From NCBI GenBank assembly GCA_026075535.2, contig AP026543.1, forward strand, positions 2,480,001-2,544,000: a stretch of DNA of 64,000 nt, read 5' to 3'. The notes under the pieces were generated by a model. It saw only the letters and a list, made by a program, of their open reading frames with translations. It made no database searches and had not been told where the DNA came from. Shown here piece after piece: positions 49,948-61,343 of this stretch; the stretch's first letter is position 1; every line of letters starts with the position of its first letter. The stretch is from Tricholoma matsutake. Its lineage: Eukaryota > Basidiomycota > Agaricomycetes > Agaricales > Tricholomataceae. The position numbers were made by a program, and so were the translations under genes.

Positions 49948-50178
49948 TCATGCTGCCTTGGGCAGCGGTGTCAACGAGTCGGTGGTGTCATTAGAAAGGG
50001 GGTTCTCTGTAGGGCGTTGTAAAATGGAGAATTCAATGTCTGTAATTGGGGGTTCGGGTCTTGGTCGAAAGATTGCATAAAGGCAGAATGCGAAGGTAAG
50101 GGCTGTTGCAACAGCCAGGATCGTGCCAATGACAATGGCGAGAATCTCTATTCCAGTGAGCATGGTTCGTCTTGTCAT
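49948..50178 (-). CDS. Small single-pass membrane protein ORF in the env position of the Gypsy element
   Basis: 76-residue frame between the chromodomain and the 3' LTR. Residues 8-35 (GIEILAIVIGTILAVATALT then FAFCLYAIF) form one long hydrophobic stretch suited to a transmembrane helix. It is followed by basic RPRP and a Ser/Thr/Pro-rich tail. The N-terminal MTRR is basic. There is no signal-peptide cleavage motif or fusion-peptide-like feature. I do not recognise a family, and whether it is translated is unknown. In retroviruses and errantiviruses an env gene lies at this place, but nothing else links it to env. Confidence 0.4.
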   Translation of the reverse strand: MTRRTMLTGIEILAIVIGTILAVATALTFAFCLYAIFRPRPEPPITDIEFSILQRPTENPLSNDTTDSLTPLPKAA

Positions 50179-50253
50179 GCCATTGTGGGTTCGTCTTTTT
50201 CTTTTCTAGAGGTGGTTTCTCTGTAGTCGGTTTGGTGGGCATTTTGGTCTCAG

Positions 50254-51838
50254 TTTCTACAGCTGTTGTTGCTGTTTATATGCCCCTAGGATTGTCTTGG
50301 CATGTTTCAGGTTTCCCTCGGGCTCCCATGAGTTCTCCGAGGTCGGGTATCTGACCCACTTCACTAGGAAGTGCATGGTCTTTCCTTTCTTCTTGTGTCC
50401 AATGATTGCTTCCACCTCATACTCCGATTTGCCTTCTATCAGGTCAGGTGGTGGTTCTGGGAAGTTTGGTCCATGTGTCTCGGTTTCTTTGTATGGGGAA
50501 AGAAGTGCCGCATGGAATACCGGGTGTATTTTCCACTGTTCTGGCAACTTCAGTCGATAGGAGAGTGGGCTCAGGACCTTCTCAATAGAGAACGGTCCTT
50601 CTCTTTTTGGTGCGAGCTTCTTTGTTGTGTGAGTTGTTCTGAGGTTCTTCTAGCCACACTCTGTCTCCTTCTTTGAATGGGGTGAAGTGCCTTGTCATTC
50701 TTTCTGCCATCATTTGTCTGGCTAACTCATGAGTTGCCTTTGCTTCATCTTGGGCCCGTTGCAGTGCAACGATTCGCTTCTCTATGGCCGGTATGTTCGT
50801 TTTCAGGTATGGGAGTGGGATTGCCTTGGGCTCATAGCCCATCATGAGGTAGAATGGGGAGTTCTTCTGTACAGAGTGCGTTCTCTGGTTGTGCATGAAC
50901 TCCACAGTTGGGAGGAGGTGCTTCCAATTCTCCTGATTGTTCGAGCAGAAGATCTGTAGGTACACTTCCACTTCTTGATTCACCCATTCTGTCTCCCCGT
51001 CGGTCTGGGGATGGTATGCCGTGCTCATCGCCAGCTTGATTCCAAGCAATCTTCCTAGTTCCTGGAAGAGCTGCAAGGCGAATCTGGGATCTCTGATGGA
51101 GATGATCTTGTCTGGGAGGCCAAATCATTTGTAGACATTGTCTAGGTAGAGGGTGGTTGCTCCCAATGCATCTACAGTTTTCCTGCAAGGGATAAAAATT
51201 ACCCCCTTTGTAAGCCCATGGTCTACCACGACCATGAGTGCATCATAACCATCGGACTCTGGTAGGTCGGTTATGAAATCTGTCATCACCATTGTGAATG
51301 GTCTTGTCACTTCAGATTTGATCGGTTGTAGTGGGGGGTTTGTTGGGTGCATGTTGACCTTCATCTGCTGGCATATTGTGCATCCAGTAATGTAGTTCTT
51401 GATGTACGTCATCATCCCTGGCCACCAGTAGTCTCTCCTGATCATTTTGGTTGTTTGCCATTGTCCTGGGTGTCCGCTGGTCACTCCTTTGTGGTACTTT
51501 TGCACCAGCTTCTTTTGTAGATCTCTATTGTCTGGGACGTAGCACCTGTCTCGGAAGAATAGAAGGCCGTCTTCTATCTTCCAGTCTTCCAATGCTGACT
51601 TTATAGGCAGCATTCCCTTGGTCTTTAGCGCCTTGATTGCGCTTTTCACCAGGTCGTCTTTCATGATACTCCCTGCGAGTAAGTCATGCATTTTGGTATC
51701 AATGAATTTCATGAATACTGTTTCTGGCAGCATCGTGACGTCTTCATTATCATTGTCTTCTTCCGGTACATGATCCGCTCTCTGTGATAATGCATCACTC
51801 TGTACCATCTGTGATCCAGGCACATGGATGATTTGCAA
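50254..51838 (-). pseudogene. Gypsy integrase with C-terminal chromodomain
   Basis: Minus strand from 51838: HVPGSQMVQSDALSQRADH; zinc-binding module with KYHKGVTSGHPGQW and GCTICQQMK; core with MVMTDFITDLPESDGYDALM (first Asp) and VVVDHGLTKGVIFIP; second block IISIRDPRFA, in which the usual Asp of SDR is Ile; then AYHPQTDGETEWVNQEVEVY with the catalytic Glu. C-terminus: WKIHPVFHAALLSPY and a chromodomain YEVEAIIGHKK..HFLVKWVRYPTSENSWEPEGNL, which in chromoviruses steers integration to heterochromatin. A stop near 51130 interrupts the core. Confidence 0.88.
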
Positions 51839-53389
51839 GTCGAATTCCGATAGGAATAGGCTCCATCTTGCCTGTCGTCTGTTCAGTTTCTGCGCTGTTC
51901 AGAAGTACGTCAAGTTCTTGTGGTCCAAAAGGATTACCACCAGGTGTTCTGAACCCAGTAGGTAGTGTCTCCAGGTCTCTAGCGATCATATTATCGCTAG
52001 TAGCTCCCTGTCGTAAATCTCATAGTTCTGTTCTGTTGGTGTTAGCGCATGCGATATGTATCCGCACAGATGCCAGTCCCCATTCATATCCCTTTGTCTC
52101 AGCAATCCTCCTGTCGCATGTTTTGAGGTGTCTGATTTGATCGTGAATGGCTTTGTCGGGTCTGGCATCAGCAGTACCGGTGCTTCTGCGAATTTCCTTT
52201 TCAGTGTTTGAAAGACCTGTTTGCATTCTGTTGTCCAGTTGAACGTTTTGTTCTTCTTCATCAGTTCATTAAGCAGTCTGCTTGTCTCCGCAAAATGTCC
52301 GATAAACTTCCTGTAGAAGTTCCCAGATCCCAGGAAGGATCTGACTGCCTTTACATTTGTTGGGGTTGGCCAATCCTGTATACCTGCCAGTTTCATGTTG
52401 TCCATGGCAATTTCGTTGGGTTGGATGATCAGACCCAAGAATTCCACCTCATGGACGTCGAATTTGCATTTCTCCAGTTTCAAGTATAGGTTGTTCTCTG
52501 CCAGTCTTTGCAGTACCCTCTTTGTCCTTTCCTGGTGTTTGTTCTGATCCTTGGAGAATATCAGGATGTCATCCATGTAAATCACGAGCCATCCCTCTCC
52601 GATCATGTCATGGAATATCTCATTCATCATTGCCTGGAAGGTCACCAGTGAGTTGCATAATCCGAAGAACATCACCGTTGGTTCAAACAGCCCTCAGTTC
52701 ATCTTAAAGGCTGCCTTCCATTGATCTCCGTCCTTGATTCTGACGTTGTGATATCCCCATTGGATGTCCAGTTTCGTAAACCATTTTGCCCCTCTCAGTT
52801 TGTCCAACAGGTCTCCTACCAGCGGCAGCAGGTAGGTGTTCTTGATCGTTCCGTTGTTCAAGTACCTGTAATCTTGGCAGGGCTGTAGCGTGTCTGAGTC
52901 CTTCTTTGCAATGAAGAAGAATGGCGACACCATGGGTGATTCCGATGGTCGAATGTATCCTTTCTCTAGGCTTTTGTCAAGAAACTCATCGAGTTTCTTC
53001 TGTTCTGCTGGTGATAACGGGTAAACCCTGCAGTTCTTTGCTATAAAATCCAGTTTAAGTTTGATCACATGATCCCAGGGTCTTGATTCTGGGAATCTTT
53101 CCGATGCTTCCTTTTTGAATATCCATCGGTACTCCTTATACTGTTCTGGGAGTAGTTCATCCAGGGTCTTCTGTTTGGGGTCTCCTTCCTTCTTATGTGT
53201 CAGGTGCTGTGAGACCGATGTTTTTGCCCTAATCCAGATATTCTGTCCATATGCATATCATGGTGATCCTTTTGCTTTCACGATCTGAGAGATTGTCTTT
53301 GTCATCTGGGAGTATCCATATCTTGGCCCATCATACTCCTCCATCAGTGGCATCTTAGTTGGTTCGAATATTCCAATGACAGGTTCTCC
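51839..53389 (-). pseudogene. Gypsy reverse transcriptase and RNase H
   Basis: Minus strand: [20 protein letters not shown] then [39 protein letters not shown], a TGA between KMN and GLFEP (near 52695), FFGLCNSLVTFQAMMN, catalytic WLVIYMDDILIFS (about 52555-52595), LEKCKF, VEFLGLII, and thumb/connection FYRKFIGHFAETSRLLNELM. RNase H: FTIKSDTSKHATGGLL (first Asp), NYEIYDRELLAII, then two further TGA codons at positions where relatives have Arg. All motifs are near-consensus apart from the stops. Confidence 0.9.
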
Positions 53390-54536
53390 TCAGATGTAGG
53401 CAATCAGTAGTTCATTGTCTGCGATTTCTTGTTTGGGTGTCCCTTCCATTTGTTCTGTTGCCTGTTCCATTGCCTGTTCGTGGTTTGCCAGTGCTGGGTT
53501 TTCCTTCCCAGTGTCTTCTTTGTCCTGTGGCCCGATGGGCTCCACATTTTGAAGAGTCGTGATCACAATCTCTTCATCATCAATTTCTTCGATCGTCGCT
53601 TTTCTTGTCTTGATGGGCATCTTGCTTCTTCTTGGTTCTTCGTGGAGGACTCCTCCCATCAGTTTCGCCTTGGCGACAACTCTTCGGCATAGCTCTCGGT
53701 GTTCTTCTTTTGCCAGTTCTTCTTTCTTGCTTTTCAGGGCTACCTTTTCCCTTGCTTTCACGACTATCCGGGCCACTGCCAGTCATCCTTCTTCTTTCTT
53801 GGCAGCCAGCTTCTCCAGTTCTCTGGTGGCCACCTTTCTCCATTGTACCCGTTCTTCCTCAGCAGCCTTTTTCTTGAGGGCAAGCTTCTCTTGGTCTCTA
53901 GCAATGATGCCTCGGCACCATGCCTGTCATTCTTCTTTTGTCATGTCTAGGGGGTTCTTCTTCTTTTCGGTTCCCCTCTGGCGCCATGACAAGTGTTCAT
54001 CGTCGGTTTTCTTGGTCAGTACCCTACCGATAAGGGTTCTTCCTCTTCCATATGAGAATTCAGGATGGGTCTTGTCATTCATCCTGAATTGGAAGGTTCC
54101 AATTCTCCAGTTGATTACTGGATTGATTCTTCTGAGCCATGGCAGGCCCAAGATGACCGATTCCTTTCCCAATCCTGCAATGAGGAAGGTTGTTGGGAAA
54201 GTCCTTCTGTTGATCGTCAAGACTCCCCTGGCATAGTGGGAAATCTCCCCCTTCTTGTTTGGGGTTCCATCCACGTTCTTGACCTTGATCACCTTCTACA
54301 GTGGGTGCAGCTTGAATCCGCTGCTCTCTGTGAATTCGTGACTCATGAATATCCCTCCCGCTCCAGAGTCGAGTAGGGCTTTGGTTTCGATGGCTTTTCC
54401 TCTGCCTGTCCCACCCACTTTGACATCTAAATGCATAGATTGATTTTTCAAAGTGGCTAGTAGTACAGAGCAGACGGAAAGTTCGGTGGTACCTGGCATC
54501 AAGGCAGGCCACCCCTTTAAAGACCCTCATCCCCAA
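53390..54536 (-). pseudogene. Gypsy protease and charged protease-RT linker
   Basis: Aspartic protease: KALLDSGAGGIFMSHEF (about 54340-54390; D-S-G active site) and a stop (TAG) after KLHPL. Then EISHYARGVLTINRRTFPTT and VILGLPWLRRINPVINW, the usual retropepsin C-terminal hallmark. Downstream, a long Lys/Glu/Arg-rich region (about 53390-53930, KAREKVALKSKKEELAKEEH) resembles a coiled coil and then becomes acidic before RT. The corresponding region of the relic at 16066-16262 carries tandem repeats. Confidence 0.8.
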
Positions 54537-54596
54537 TGGCAGTGACAGCTGTCACCTTCTCTTCTCCATTGAGTTCATTCAGGATTGCTCAGATCT

Positions 54597-55607
54597 TCAA
54601 GTAGGCTTCTCTGCCTTTGTTCTTTGGGAAAGGCTGGTCCTTGGTCCTCGTTTCCCCTTTCTCTTGTGTTTGGTTGCTCTGTGTCCGGGTTGGTGGCACA
54701 CAAAGCACAATCCCTTTTTTATGTGTTCAATCCTCTCCTGGTAGGAGAGGCGGTTGATCTCGAGTGGGGTTTCTTTTGCCTTGGAGGCAGGGAGCTTCTT
54801 CGTAAAAGTCTCTTGTAGCCTCCCTGCTATGGCCTTTGCTCTTCTCCACTGTCCATCATATTTGGAGGCAGCATTGATCATTCCTTCCAAGGTTGTAGGG
54901 ATTGCTTCCATATTGAATACTCTTTCAAGGAGCTTGGGGTTCAGCCCATCCATGAAGAGCTCAATGAGGGTGGTGTCATCATTGATTCCCGCCTTCTCTC
55001 ACAGGATTCGGAACTGTGCTATGTAGTCCTCCAGGTCCTGTCCCTGTTTCAATGTCTTCATCTCTGTCCTGGCTCTGCCAGCTTCATCAATCAGTGTGAA
55101 CACTGTCTTGAGCATCAATTCAAAGGTTGACCAGGTTCCTAGGTCTTCCTTCTCTGCCCAAGTCTGTGTCCAGGGCACAGCGGTTCCTCCATTCATGAAG
55201 GACAATGCGAAGATGATTTTCTTCTCGTCGGTGTCGTAGATTCCATGGTTCACTCTCAAATAGAGTTTCACTTCTTGTAAGAACTTTGCAGTTCTAGTTC
55301 GGTCCCCTGTGAAGTTGGAGGGGGTTCGTATTCTGATCTCCTTGGTCGATGCAGTGGGTTCGGTAGACATGTTGGCGTTGTCGTTGGATAGGGAGAATGG
55401 ATCTCGTTCTGGGGTTTCTTCTTTATCGAAAGATCTAAAATCTTCTTTGTCAAGGTATCGGGGTTTTTCGTCACTGGTTCTCTTTGAGAACCACTTCTGT
55501 GCTGGTTCCGAGTATCGTACTAGTTGACCCTGGTATCTATACCATGGGGTTCTTCCTGATGATGATGCTCCAGTTGGAGGTCTGTCTGGGCTTTGTCTGA
55601 AAGACAT
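54597..55607 (-). pseudogene. Gypsy Gag
   Basis: Starts MSFRQSPDRPPTGASSSGRT near 55607. A retrotransposon-gag domain follows (RTAKFLQEVKLYLRVNHGIY then IIFALSFMNGGTAVPWTQTW, KTVFTLIDEAG, TLKQGQDLEDYIAQFRIL), then FMDGLNPKLLERVFNME and a nucleocapsid-type knuckle CFVCHQPGHRATKH, in which the fourth ligand is His instead of Cys. One stop between 54953 and 54999 and another near 54594 break it. Confidence 0.85.
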
Positions 55608-55654
55608 TGTGTCTGCACCTAGGCAGGTGGACTGCGTAGATCAGCTTGACCTTT

Positions 55655-56243
55655 TGTTAAGACTATAGGTCTTCAACTCAGCCTTGGCTTCATGTGTCAC
55701 AGTTGGAGGCTTTCCAACTATATCGGTATTGCACTAGGAGGCTTTCCTAGTGTATCGGGCTTCTGGCCTTCACTTGGGTACTTCCTCAAGTCGTTATGGC
55801 TATCTGTACTCAGACCATTGGTTTGTGTATCACAGTTGGAGGTTTTCCAACTGTCGAGTTTGAGTTATCACAGCTAGGGGCTTCCTAAGCTGTCGAGTGT
55901 TCTGGTTGAGTCTAAGACCATTGATTGAATTAGGTCAAGCTAAGGAATACAGGCAGTATTACTGTAGCTTATATACAGTTCAGAGATGTCTATTGTCCAA
56001 TCAGAATACAAGATCCTTGTCAATTAATAATAGAGAGAACAATAGAACAACAAGCCTCATGCCTAGCATGAGGTGTCTGATGTCATGGAGTGCTGTGGCA
56101 CAGCATGTCGGTCGACAGCAGTCAGATCAGGGAGTGGGTCTCCATTGGAGTGAGTCATTTTGAGTCAGAAAGGAAAAATGAAATACCTGGCCTTGCCGGC
56201 GTACATCTGGTCGTCCTGGGTTACAGTAACAAAAATTGTAACA
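55655..56243 (-). repeat. Gypsy LTR, right copy (589 bp; 5' LTR of the element)
   Basis: Starts TGTTAAGACTATAGG, ends AAAATTGTAACA, followed by target duplication ATAAC. The primer-binding region would lie in 55640-55654 and above on the minus strand (AAAGGTCAAGCTGATC); I cannot assign its tRNA. Confidence 0.92.
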
Positions 56244-56269
56244 ATAACTCCTCCTTGCATGGAATCATG

Positions 56270-57645
56270 TTATTGTAGGCCAAGGAAGTTTTGAAGGTAA
56301 TTGAATTGTTTGACATCCAGAGCCTTTGTGAACATGTCAGTGGTGTTTTTGTGGGTGTTGACATAGGTAAGACATAAGTTGGCGGATTGTACATGTTCAT
56401 GTAGGAAATGATATTTGATATTGACATGTTTGACGCGAGAGTGGAGTAGGGGGTCCTCTGATAGGGTTTTCATTGCAGTGTTGTCACAGGAAATGATGGT
56501 GGGGAGGGTTTGATGGTAGCCAATAGTGTCAAGTAGTGTACGTAACCAAATGCACTCTTTGGTGGTCTCAAAAGCTGCAATGTATTCTGCTTCGCAAGAG
56601 GAGGTGGCGATAACTTTCTGCTTGCGTGCAGCCCATGAGATGGCACCTGAACCAGGTGAACAGACATATCCACCGACACTGCAGTGGGTATCAAGGCAGT
56701 TGGCCCAATCTGAGTCGCTAAAAGCCTGAAGTGTGATCGGATGGTTACCCCCAAGATACAACTTGAGGTCCCTTGTCCCTTTCAGATATCGGACAAGCCA
56801 AATGGCTGCCCCCCAGTGTTCAAATGAGGAGTCCAAGTATTGAGAGAGTTGTTGCACAGCATGAGAGATGTCGGGACGTGTGGAAATTGCCAAGTATAGT
56901 AAGCACCCGACAAGGGATCTGTAGGGTAGTTTGCTAAGCTGTAGATGTTCATCTGAGGAAAGGGATTGTTGGTTGGCATGACGGAGCTTGGATCCTGGTT
57001 CCAGGGGTGCAGACACGGGATGGGCATCTTTTTGACCGAACTGTTCAACAATTTTGTCAATGAGCGCAGTTTGTGAAAGTGCAACGGTGTGGGCAGCCCT
57101 GTCCCAGGTTATAGCAATGCCCATGATGAAGCACACGGTACCCAGTTCCGAGATAGTCCATATGTTGCGCATCTGGTCCTTGAAACATTTGTTCTCACCC
57201 TTTGAATCAGCAATTGACAAGTAGTCATTGACATGTATGGCGGCAATGACAATCCCCAAATCAGTTTTGCGATAATATATGCAAGACTCACAAGATAATT
57301 GCGTGAATCCCCATTTGATCATTTGAGTGTTGAGAGTCTGGTTCCAGATTTGGCCACTTTGCTTCATGCCGTATAAACCACATTGCAACTGCCATACCCA
57401 GTCCTCCTTCCCAGGCTCCTCGAATCCGGTAGGTTGTTGCATATATTGTACCTCATCATTGGGTAATAAGCCATATAAGAATGCTGTCTTTATGTCAATT
57501 TGCTGTGCATCCCATCCTAAAGAGGCTGCGATGTGGAGAAGAATTTGCCAAGATTCCATGCGTGCGGTAGGTGAGGTTGTTTTGGTGTAGTCCTTACCAT
57601 AGATCTGCTCAAAACCTTTGAAGACACAAGGTGCACCTTCCATCT
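56270..57645 (-). pseudogene. Copia reverse transcriptase and RNase H
   Basis: Long open frame on the minus strand: GFEQIYGKDYTKTTSPTARM, QQIDIKTAFLYGLLPNDEVQ, QCGLYGMKQSGQIWNQTL, and the catalytic box IHVNDYLSI, where the usual Y-V-D-D first Asp is Asn. Then LPYRSLVGCLLYLAISTRPD, AVQQLSQYLDS, and RNase H with LQAFSDSDWANCLDTHCSVG, ISWAARKQKVIATSSCEAEY and TKALDVKQF near the end. A one-base shift near 57640 separates it from the upstream RT start (KDMGVYNFIPRSEVPPGKW). Confidence 0.88.
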
Positions 57646-58445
57646 AAACGCCTGGCCCGTTTCGTCTTGCTTGATGTGGAAAACAGGTTTCCCCTTTCGG
57701 ATCCATTTCCCTGGTGGGACCTCTGATCGAGGTATGAAGTTGTAGACACCCATGTCCTTCAGGGACTTTAACTCATCCCTATATCCCACTTCCCAGTGCC
57801 CTGCATCTGCTGAATTTTTGGCTTCGTCCCAGGTCTTCGGTTCATCTTCAAATTGTAAGGATTCCAGATCAAGAGCATTCATCTCCGAGATCAGGGCAAG
57901 GAGTTCATGCGCCTGATTGCCCAGATCAAGGTCCTTGAACATTTGATGGAGATCATTGATGGCATCATTGCCAACGTCGAGTGTTTCGGGATGATCAGCT
58001 TGCGCTCCAATGTTCTGTTTGGCGGCTTTACAAGCTCAATGCGCCTCCTTAATATGTATTGCGCTCTCCTGGGTGTCCTGTACTGCCATTTCTGTGCGTG
58101 TGTGTGACGGTCCACCAGTTGGGTTGCGCTCTGATGGCACAGGCACATGAGATGATCAATGTGGGGGAGGTGCTAAGGGTGGTGAATCTGGCATAACCAA
58201 GCTGGTTGGAGGTTCATCAGCATCATCCTCATCATCATCGGAAGGTGTGGTAAGAGCTGGAACGATTGGGGCCTCAGGATCCAGGTCAATGTGATCCAAT
58301 GTGGTGTTCGGGATTGGTGGTGAGTGCCCTTCATGGCTCTCGATGAAGCGGATGTGGTATGAACTGTGCACCTTGTGGGTAGTGCGATTGTAGCATCGAT
58401 AGGGTTTGGATTTCTGTTTGTATCCAATGAGAACACATTCAATTG
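57646..58445 (-). pseudogene. Copia integrase-RT linker and RT N-terminus
   Basis: Minus-strand fragments: SHEGHSPPIPNTTLDHIDLD (58290-58350), a DDDEDDADEPPTSL acidic run, then NQAHELLALISEMNALDLES, TWDEAKNSADAGHWEVGYRD and ELKSLKDMGVYNFIPRSEVP. It is parallel to the same region of the Copia relic at 35190-35460. Several frame changes. Confidence 0.65.
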
Positions 58446-58446
58446 T

Positions 58447-59430
58447 TCATTCAAAAATTTTCGGATTGTGTTTGTTGGGAATAAGAACAAATGCCCGACA
58501 GCCTATTTCTCGCATGTACAAGTAGTCAGGTGGGTGCTCATGCCATAATTCCCAAGGGGTAGACTCTTTCAGGGAACATGTCGTGGTTTTGGCATGTAAG
58601 TGAATGGCAGTGAGGTAGAATTTGTCCCAGAGGTAAGTCAGCAACCATGCATAGATACGCATGGTCCATGCTTTTGCCATTAATGTTCTGTGCATATGCT
58701 CAACATGTCCAATATGCACAGATGTGTGCGGTGCAGTGAAACACTGGCCAACTCCCCTGGATTTGAGCCATGCTTCCATCTTGTGTGATTTCAATTCACC
58801 AGTATCTGTGATGTATGTCCCAACTTTCAATCCTGTCTCAGCTTCACGGGCAAGCTCCCAAGCCTTCAGTTCTGGGAATGCATCGTCTTTATTCTTAAGT
58901 GGGATGGACCACGGAAAGGAAGTATGATCGTCAATGATGTCCATCACATATTCATTTCCAGTATGAGATCTAACAGCATGCGGGCTGGACAAGTCTACCC
59001 ACACTTTCTCCAATTTCCGCGTTGCCCTATGTCCCTCACCTTGTTCCTATTTCTTTGGTACTGGTGTTTTCATCTGTTTGCCAAGGATACATGCATCACA
59101 TTTGGACGGTCTCGAGATGGAGGAGACTGATGCACCTGTGAGCATTCCTTTCTTAGCCATATCCCACAGGGATTGGTAATTGGCATGGCCAAGACGATGA
59201 TGCCAAGTTTCAAGGGTAGGGGTGCCATGAAGGGTGAAGGCATGTTCGATGGTTGCGGAATGAAGGGTAAGGCTGTAGAGACGTTTTGTGGGGAGGCATG
59301 GTCCATGAGCAATAAGAGTCCTGGTGGATTTATCAGTTATCCAACAAGAAGAAGAATCAAAGTGGGCAGTTGTCCGCAAGGCAGCCAACTGATATGAGGC
59401 GCACAGTTGCATTTGGGATGTAAAGCGCAT
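58447..59430 (-). pseudogene. Copia integrase
   Basis: GAG-pre-integrase motif LETWHHRLGHANYQSLWDMA with CDACILGK (HHCC zinc site), then the core: MEKVWVDLSSPHAV, VMDIIDDHTSFPWSIPLKNK, GTYITDTGELK (second Asp present, the usual DNG is DTG), and VEHMHRTLMAKAWTMR with the catalytic Glu. C-terminal GCRAFVLIPNKHNPKIFE. A stop between the zinc domain and the core breaks it. Confidence 0.82.
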
Positions 59431-60301
59431 TATGTAAGATGATTGATGCGCCCCATGTTATCCGTAATTTGATGTCCCCAACCCCAATGGCGGCGATTGA
59501 TGAACCCCCAACACCCTTTACCAAATGAGGTCTGGTGGGGCAAAGTGATATGAAATCTGTGCAGTTGGGGGAGATATGAACTGTGGTGCCTGAGTCTACA
59601 ATGAAGGGGAATTCATCAAAGGACATTTGGGTGCACGTGGTTTGGTTCAGTGGTTCAATGGTGAATGCGTCCCCGACAAGCTGAGTAGAATATTGTGTCC
59701 AGTCAATGGACATCATAGGCTCCTCCTCAACCACCATCCATCCTTCATACTCGACTTCATCAATGGAGGCAGTGGGAATAGGATCTGAGGCAATGCCGGC
59801 AAATTCTGGTGGATTAGAGGAAGTGGTAGAGTCAATCATGACTGTGAAGGCATGGCCATTGACGTCTTTCATGGTGACCGGTACTTTGGACATATTACCC
59901 CCATCTCTTTTCTTCTCGAGCATGAGCCAACGAGTGGCCTTGGACTCGTCGATAGTTTTCCCAGCCATCCCCCTGCCCTGCTTGATGCAAAATTCAATTG
60001 TGTGCCCTGTCTTCTTGCAAACAGGATTTGTGCAGGTGAGAGGGTTGGACGATTTCGGTAGTTTGGTGTGGGTGGTAAGTGCAATGTTAGACTTGGAGTC
60101 ATTGTGTTGATCATTCTTGACTAATGACTGTTCATTTTCTAGGAACCAACGAATATCCTTTGATGTGTATGGGGAAGACTCTGTGGATGTCGCAATGTCC
60201 TGGGAAATGATAGAGTGTGCATGAGGGAAGTTGTCACTGAGGGAATTCAGGAGAGCGATGGAACAAAGGAGGTCAGCCTTGATATCGCCCATGGCAAACA
60301 C
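59357..60301 (-). pseudogene. Copia Gag C-terminus, zinc knuckle and protease
   Basis: Minus strand: SKDIRWFLENEQSLVKNDQ, zinc knuckle CTNPVCKKTGHTIEFC, KSKATRWLMLEKKRD-like basic stretch, then protease PFIVDSGTTVHISPN (D-S-G intact), KGVGGSSIAAIGVGDIKLRI and LHNALYIPNATVRLISVG. It overlaps the integrase block by a frame change near 59400. Confidence 0.82.
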
Positions 60302-60802
60302 TCATTCTATCAAGGTACAGATTTGATCGGCAGTTTGGGGGAGTGGGACATCCTTTGTGCACTGGATGGAAAGTGCCTGTTGTAGGAGTTGAACTTGGTG
60401 AACCGGGCCTTCCTTCTGGTGACGATCCTGGAGTGTTTTCCAGTTCACCTCGGGTCCCTTTGTCATGTCAAGAAAGGGGCATTCCATAGTGGCAACACTG
60501 GATGCTAAGAAAGCATAAGTGAGGCACGCATTAGCAGACCAGTTTGCAAGGGCCCGCATTTCTGTTGCAGGGGGAGATGGAATGGCCCCAGAGACATATT
60601 CATATAGACCGTTGAGAGAGAGAGCAATGGTAACATCCTTGCACCATTCTTTGTAGTTAGACTTGATTTTGTCCAATTTAACACCAGAGTATTGGACTGA
60701 GAGCTTAATAAGAGAGATAGAAATTACAGCAGAGTTAGATTCCACATTCATGGTGATGACTGGATGATCAGTAGGGTCTGGAGGGTTAGTAGTGAGGTGC
60801 AA
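60302..60802 (-). pseudogene. Copia Gag N-terminal part (UBN2-like)
   Basis: MNVESNSAVISISLIKLSVQ, LDKIKSNYKEWCKDVTIALS, LANWSANACLTYAFLASSVA and DRHQKEGPVHQVQLLQQALS; ends at a TGA after CTLIE that lies directly before the next frame (60301). The RHQKEGP..QLLQQ motif is shared with the Copia relic at 38715-39353. Confidence 0.8.
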
Positions 60803-60964
60803 GGTTTAACAAAAGGGGAGGAGACACTGTGAGGCATCGATCGTGAGTAATAGGTCCATGATCCAGGATGGAACCGGGATAAAGATCATTAGATCAAAAA
60901 ACGATGACGTAGGAAAAAATGTGGCATGGCTAGGAGATCTCTACCATCGTTTCAACGATGGAAG

Positions 60965-60976
60965 TGGCCCATAACC
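60965..60976 (-). promoter_or_regulatory. Copia primer-binding site
   Basis: On the minus strand GGTTATGGGCCA directly follows the LTR end TTCTCTACA. Same initiator-Met half-tRNA type as at 39513 and 62996. Confidence 0.75.
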
Positions 60977-61343
60977 TGTAGAGAATCAATCCTAGAGTAT
61001 ACAAGAATAGTCTCAGTCTTTGTATAAGTGACTATATTCGATGTAGACTGTACCTAGAGTATACAAGAATAGTCTAAGGTACAGTAAGTAATCGGTAATG
61101 GATAATACAAACCAATGCTCACCTCAGTCTTTGTATAAGTGACTGAGGTAGCTGAAGATCTATCTACCTGTATATATAAGTTTGATCTAACAAAGGGATA
61201 ATGAGAGAAAGATATCTATGTGTCATTTGTGCAAGCACATCAAAGGGATGTGCTAAGAATAGTGCAAGCACATCAAAGGGATGCACTAAGAATAGAGCAT
61301 GCATCAAACTGCTGATTGCATGATCACAGTGTGAATCTCAACA
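60977..61343 (-). repeat. Copia LTR, right copy (367 bp)
   Basis: Same ends as 48859-49192 but 33 bp longer because GCAAGCACATCAAAGGGAT and its flanks are tandemly duplicated (about 61230-61282). Contains the CTCAGTC..GACTGAG inverted repeat at about 61123-61147. Followed by target duplication GTGGA. Confidence 0.9.

Larger units (their letters stand above)
49216..56243 (-). mobile_element. Complete Ty3/Gypsy chromovirus retrotransposon (7.0 kb)
   Basis: Two LTRs of about 590 bp, exact 5-bp target duplication ATAAC, polypurine tract, and minus-strand order Gag, protease, RT, RNase H, integrase, chromodomain. It inserted 19 bp inside the left LTR of the Copia element. The high LTR similarity suggests a recent insertion, but several stop codons inactivate it. 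Confidence 0.93.
48859..61343 (-). mobile_element. Complete Ty1/Copia retrotransposon with a nested Gypsy element
   Basis: Two LTRs (48859-49192, 60977-61343), a 5-bp target duplication GTGGA, a polypurine tract and a tRNA-iMet-type primer site define the element. It is 12.5 kb as found and about 5.45 kb without the Gypsy insertion 49216-56243. Coding order on the minus strand is Gag, zinc knuckle, protease, integrase, RT, RNase H. It is itself inserted in the inner edge of the right arm of element L. Confidence 0.9.
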
